Positions 31,276-34,084 of a stretch of DNA of 34,084 bases are shown here, piece by piece; position 1 is the stretch's first letter; every line of letters starts with the position of its first letter. The stretch spans positions 1-34,084 of the forward strand of contig CABQHM010000037.1 of assembly GCA_902464015.1 (NCBI GenBank), in the 5' to 3' direction. The translations under genes were made by a program, and so were the position numbers. The notes under the pieces were generated by a model that was not told where the DNA came from, searched no databases, and worked only from the letters and a program-made list of their open reading frames with translations. This stretch comes from an uncultured Coriobacteriales bacterium (lineage in GTDB: Bacteria > Actinomycetota > Coriobacteriia > Coriobacteriales > UMGS124).

Positions 31276-32634
31276 TTAAATGTAGTCCGAGATGTAGGGG
31301 CATTCGTGCAACAGGGCTGCGTCAAGGGCCTCAACACCGGCGGCGTCGCCCTGGATGCGCTCGCGCTCAAAGAGCTGAGCGGCGGTTTTGTAGCCCATGA
31401 GCAGGCAGGTAAGCGTGCCAATGGACATGTGCAGGCGCGCAAAGCCGTTCATGTGCGTCCGCATGGGATCGCGCTCGAGGCGGGCCGCCTCAACCACCGC
31501 GCCTTCGCCTTCCTGCTGCGTGGCCACCGCATTGTCGGCATCGCAGGCCAGAGCAGCCGTGCCGGTGCCCCGGTAGACCTCGTGCACGACGGTTTTGCCC
31601 TCGCAGAATTCCACCACGTAGGTTGCGGTGTTTTCCTCGATGAAGGAGTCCTCAATGTCGAGCGCAATGCGCAGGTGCGCGTCGGGCGCGCAGGGATATT
31701 GCTCGAGGAACTGTTCCACATCCACGATACGCCCCATGATGTAGGGCTGGATGGTCTCCACGATGTCGGAGTCGTCCATATCGAAAGCGATGGGCTCGTT
31801 GAAGTACGTGTTGCCGCGCACCTCGTCGATCATGGAGTCGTGGGCGTGAATGTACTCCCACAGGCCCTTCTGCGCCTCGCGGTTGAGGTAGATCATCTCC
31901 TTGATGTGCATGACATCGTCTTTGATGAGGTACACCATGTAGCCCATGGGCTTGTCCTCGACGTTGTAGTACACGGCGACCATGGTGTCGTCCTCGTCCC
32001 AGCGCCAGTACTCGTCCCACGCCAGCGCGTTGCGGAACAGGCATCCGTGCGTCTGCTGGGCAAACGTGGAGTGCAGGTTCATGAAGTCGAGGTTGTCATC
32101 GGGTACGCGGCGCACGTAACCCGGGGCTCTCATGCGACGAGGTACCTGGTTGTCGCGCACCTTGTACGAGATCTTGTTGGAAATGATCTCCCAGCCGCGG
32201 TGGCGGTACAGCGGGATGGAGTAAGGGAAGAGAATGGCGAGCGTCTGGTTCTTCTCGCGCATGCGCATAAGGCTCTGGCGCATAAGCCTGCCCATGATGC
32301 CCTGGCCGGTATACTCAGGGTAGGTGGAAACACTCGTGATGAAACCGACCTGGTAGATGGACTGGTAAATGTTCATCTTCAGCGGGTAGACGGCAAACTG
32401 CGAAATGAGGCTGTCGCCGTCGTAGCACCCCAAGATGTCGGCACGCTTGATGACAGGGAACTTGGACTGCTTGATGGAGTCGTTGCTCCAACCGTCGGTC
32501 ATAAGCTCCTGCTCGGTCACCTGGAAGGCATAACGCAACAGCGCATTGTACTGGTCGAGGTCGTCCACCGTGAGGTCGCGGATGACGTAAGGAAAGCTGT
32601 CATCCTGCGGTTTGTGTGCGTCGGAAGCGCACAT
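31276..32634 (-). CDS. Eis-type GNAT acetyltransferase
   Basis: The 452-residue protein has an N-terminal GNAT domain with the acetyl-CoA motif in VGFITSVSTYPEYTGQGIMG (R/Q-x-x-G-x-G/A region) and YSIPLYRHRGWEI, a second degenerate GNAT part, and a C-terminal SCP2-like domain (MRTHMNGFARLHMSIGTLTC to the C-terminus). This three-part layout and the usual length near 400-450 mark the Eis family. Eis proteins acetylate aminoglycoside amines or protein lysines in some species; a resistance or regulatory role here is inference. The ATG at 32634 has GAAGGGA upstream. The C-terminal carboxylate (DYI) serves catalysis in Eis. It appears monocistronic. Confidence 0.83.
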   Translation of the reverse strand: MCASDAHKPQDDSFPYVIRDLTVDDLDQYNALLRYAFQVTEQELMTDGWSNDSIKQSKFPVIKRADILGCYDGDSLISQFAVYPLKMNIYQSIYQVGFITSVSTYPEYTGQGIMGRLMRQSLMRMREKNQTLAILFPYSIPLYRHRGWEIISNKISYKVRDNQVPRRMRAPGYVRRVPDDNLDFMNLHSTFAQQTHGCLFRNALAWDEYWRWDEDDTMVAVYYNVEDKPMGYMVYLIKDDVMHIKEMIYLNREAQKGLWEYIHAHDSMIDEVRGNTYFNEPIAFDMDDSDIVETIQPYIMGRIVDVEQFLEQYPCAPDAHLRIALDIEDSFIEENTATYVVEFCEGKTVVHEVYRGTGTAALACDADNAVATQQEGEGAVVEAARLERDPMRTHMNGFARLHMSIGTLTCLLMGYKTAAQLFERERIQGDAAGVEALDAALLHECPYISDYI

Positions 32635-32786
32635 ATCTATCAAGTCCCTTCGTAAGATCGCGTCCAGCCCGATGCATGAACGCGCACATACTTGTCATAG
32701 TACCCGTTTGACCAAAGCAGCGTGCGCCTTCGGCGTATCGGCACAAAAGTGGCGACTGGGACCCAGCGCGCCCCTGTCAGGCGAAC

Positions 32787-33806
32787 CTAGAAGAACAGCA
32801 GCGCCATGGCGGCGACGAAGGCAAGCAGGACGATCGAGGTGATGAGCGCGGCAACGAACGCGTTGCGACCGCGCGTAAGCAGTACACGGAAGTTCACCGT
32901 CATGCCGAGAGCCGCCATGGCCATACCAAGCAGCAGGTAGCTCACCTTGACGAGACCGTCGAGCATCTCCTGGGTGAGGGGAGCAAAGGTGCCGATGACG
33001 CTGGCGACAACAAAGCCCACCATGAACCAAGGGATGGGCACCTTGCCCTTGCCGTCGGCCTCCACGCCCTCGGCCTTGCGGTACCAAACGCCGATGACAA
33101 TAGCCGCGGGGGCCAACAGCAGCACGCGGGAAAGCTTCGTGATGATTGCAATGTCGAGGCTCTCGGAGCCACCGGCGCCACCTGCCGCCACGGCATGGGC
33201 AATCTCATGGAGCGACCCACCCGCCATGACGCCGAACTGCGTGGCACTCATGCCGAGCAGGGGCCCTACAGCGATATCGACAAGCGTGAACAGCGTGCCA
33301 AGAATGGCAACGATGGCCACGGCCACCACCTTGTCCTCGCCGTGGCGCTCGGCTTCCTTTTCGCTGGTAGGCAACTGGGAAGCAATGCCCATGACCGCCG
33401 CCGCACCGCAAATGCCCGTGCCGGATGCAGTGAGAATGGCCAGGTGTCTGTCAACACCAAAGCGTCGGGCCAGATTGTAGGCAAGGAAGATGGTGCCCGT
33501 GACCACCACGCACGCCAGTGCAATGGTCTTCACGCCCGCCTGCGCCAGGGCAACAAGATTGAGCTTGAAGCCAAGCAAGATAATGCCTGCTCGCAAAAAC
33601 TTGTTCGAGATGAGTGCGATGCCAGGCTTGGCATAAGCAACGGCCGGCTTAGCCGCCTGACACACAACACCTAAGATAAGTGAGATGACGAGCGCGCCAA
33701 GAACCGCCAGGCAGGGAAGGCCCGCCAACAGGCTGCCGAGAACCGAACATGCCAACGTGAGCGCGCACGCCACAGCAAACTGCTTGGAGAAAATCGTTTT
33801 GAACAT
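32787..33806 (-). CDS. YeiH/PSE family membrane transporter (UPF0324)
   Basis: The 339-residue protein has about ten membrane segments and the family's conserved parts: LRAGIILLGFKLNL, SGTGICGAAAVMGIA and GGSLHEIAHAVAAGG with charged residues inside the membrane. Members have been called putative sulfate or sulfonate exporters, but the substrate is uncertain. The ATG at 33806 follows GAAAGG about 11 bp upstream and is followed directly by the first hydrophobic helix (FAVACALTLACSVLGSLLAG). No neighbour hints at the substrate. It ends 150 bp upstream of the acetyltransferase gene on the same strand. Confidence 0.85.
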   Translation of the reverse strand: MFKTIFSKQFAVACALTLACSVLGSLLAGLPCLAVLGALVISLILGVVCQAAKPAVAYAKPGIALISNKFLRAGIILLGFKLNLVALAQAGVKTIALACVVVTGTIFLAYNLARRFGVDRHLAILTASGTGICGAAAVMGIASQLPTSEKEAERHGEDKVVAVAIVAILGTLFTLVDIAVGPLLGMSATQFGVMAGGSLHEIAHAVAAGGAGGSESLDIAIITKLSRVLLLAPAAIVIGVWYRKAEGVEADGKGKVPIPWFMVGFVVASVIGTFAPLTQEMLDGLVKVSYLLLGMAMAALGMTVNFRVLLTRGRNAFVAALITSIVLLAFVAAMALLFF

Positions 33807-33926
33807 GGAAGTCGATGACCTTTCACGAGATGGAAGGGCCAACTGTAGCAAAAGAGTTTACCTACTCTATCGAACTGGCATCCGAAATGGGCAAACGGCG
33901 CGATTCTCCCGGCTCCCCACATAGAT

Positions 33927-33959
33927 GAAAAGGGGCCCAGCGCGAGCGCCGGAGCCCCT
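33927..33959 (-). terminator. Second hairpin terminator after the tRNA gene
   Basis: On the minus strand AGGGGC...GCGCTCGCGC...GCCCCU folds into a long hairpin followed by UUUUC (complement of 33927-33931). It backs up the terminator at 33985-34019 before the YeiH gene. Confidence 0.7.
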
Positions 33960-33984
33960 GGATGCTCGACGCTTGGCAATAGCA

Positions 33985-34019
33985 AAAGACCCCAGCAACC
34001 AGAGGTTGTTGGGGTCTTT
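33985..34019 (-). terminator. Terminator directly after tRNA-Ile
   Basis: Minus-strand AAAGACCCCAACAACC pairs with GGTTGCTGGGGTCTTT around a short loop, running into UUUUGC. It starts 12 bp after the tRNA 3' end. Confidence 0.8.
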
Positions 34020-34030
34020 AACATGCGAAG

Positions 34031-34084
34031 TGGTGGGCCCGACAAGGTTCGAACTTGTGACCTCCCGGTTATCAGCCGGACGCT
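34031..34084 (-). tRNA. tRNA-Ile(GAU), 3' part, cut by the window end
   Basis: The reverse complement ends in GTTCGAACCTTGTCGGGCC then CACCA with encoded CCA (34031-34033). The anticodon arm is TCCGG-CTGATAA-CCGGG, anticodon GAT. The T-arm ACAAG-GTTCGAA-like loop is complete. The acceptor 5' side and D-arm lie outside the window. Confidence 0.9.

Noticed and set aside
31084..32655. 523-codon plus-strand frame opposite the Eis-like gene
   Set aside because: The composition is a mirror of the real gene (His/Val/Leu repeats), it lacks a start signal and crosses a terminator.

Overview
The window looks like a chromosomal stretch of an anaerobic gut actinobacterium of the class Coriobacteriia, most likely Eggerthellaceae or a close relative. 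The grounds are high GC, several exported flavin oxidoreductases with twin-arginine (Tat) signals, each next to its own LysR or membrane-LuxR regulator, a LuxR-type regulator with about 12 membrane segments, and Actinobacteria-like toxin-antitoxin pairs. This placement is inference from gene content; no rRNA is present.

Layout. 1-1420: toxin-antitoxin remnants and a complete RelE/ParE pair on the minus strand, with two related terminators. 1458-4256: a plus-strand group of unrecognised genes, namely a frameshifted gene, a 589-residue protein with a long Lys/Ala-rich linker, and a 59-residue protein. 4261-6052: creatininase-family hydrolase and 23S rRNA methyltransferase RlmA on the minus strand. 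6161-6941: an unusual plus-strand unit without a large gene, consisting of promoter, palindromic operator, 23-codon ORF, attenuator-like terminator, about six 69-bp tandem repeats and a final terminator. 7061-9997: divergent LysR and Tat flavoprotein. 10438-11934: divergent radical-SAM (spore-photolyase-like) and SRAP genes. 12339-13702: MarR-like regulator, an inverted-repeat (MITE-like) element and an unknown gene. 13904-17268: LysR and an Old-Yellow-Enzyme-type flavoenzyme whose Tat signal is out of frame. 17940-19784: esterase and HAD phosphatase. 20016-22055: Tat-exported unknown protein. 22345-24564: PfkB sugar kinase and DUF3737 protein, divergent around shared operator-like sites. 24648-26140: TetR regulator and a methyltransferase gene broken by an in-frame TGA. 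26314-29940: membrane LuxR regulator and a Tat flavoprotein gene broken by TGA and TAG. 30017-33806: release-factor-like protein, a toxin/antitoxin-like pair, an Eis-type acetyltransferase and a YeiH-family transporter. The window ends inside tRNA-Ile(GAU).

How the genes work together. The dominant theme is exported or anaerobic redox chemistry under local one-regulator control: LysR/8327, LysR/15063 and LuxR/28249. Housekeeping, stress and repair genes lie between. Four genes carry clean frameshifts or nonsense codons (1458, 15063, 25406, 28249), an unusually high density for 34 kb. They point to ongoing gene decay, to assembly or sequence errors, or, less likely, to recoding. The most system-like novelty is the non-coding unit at 6161-6941.
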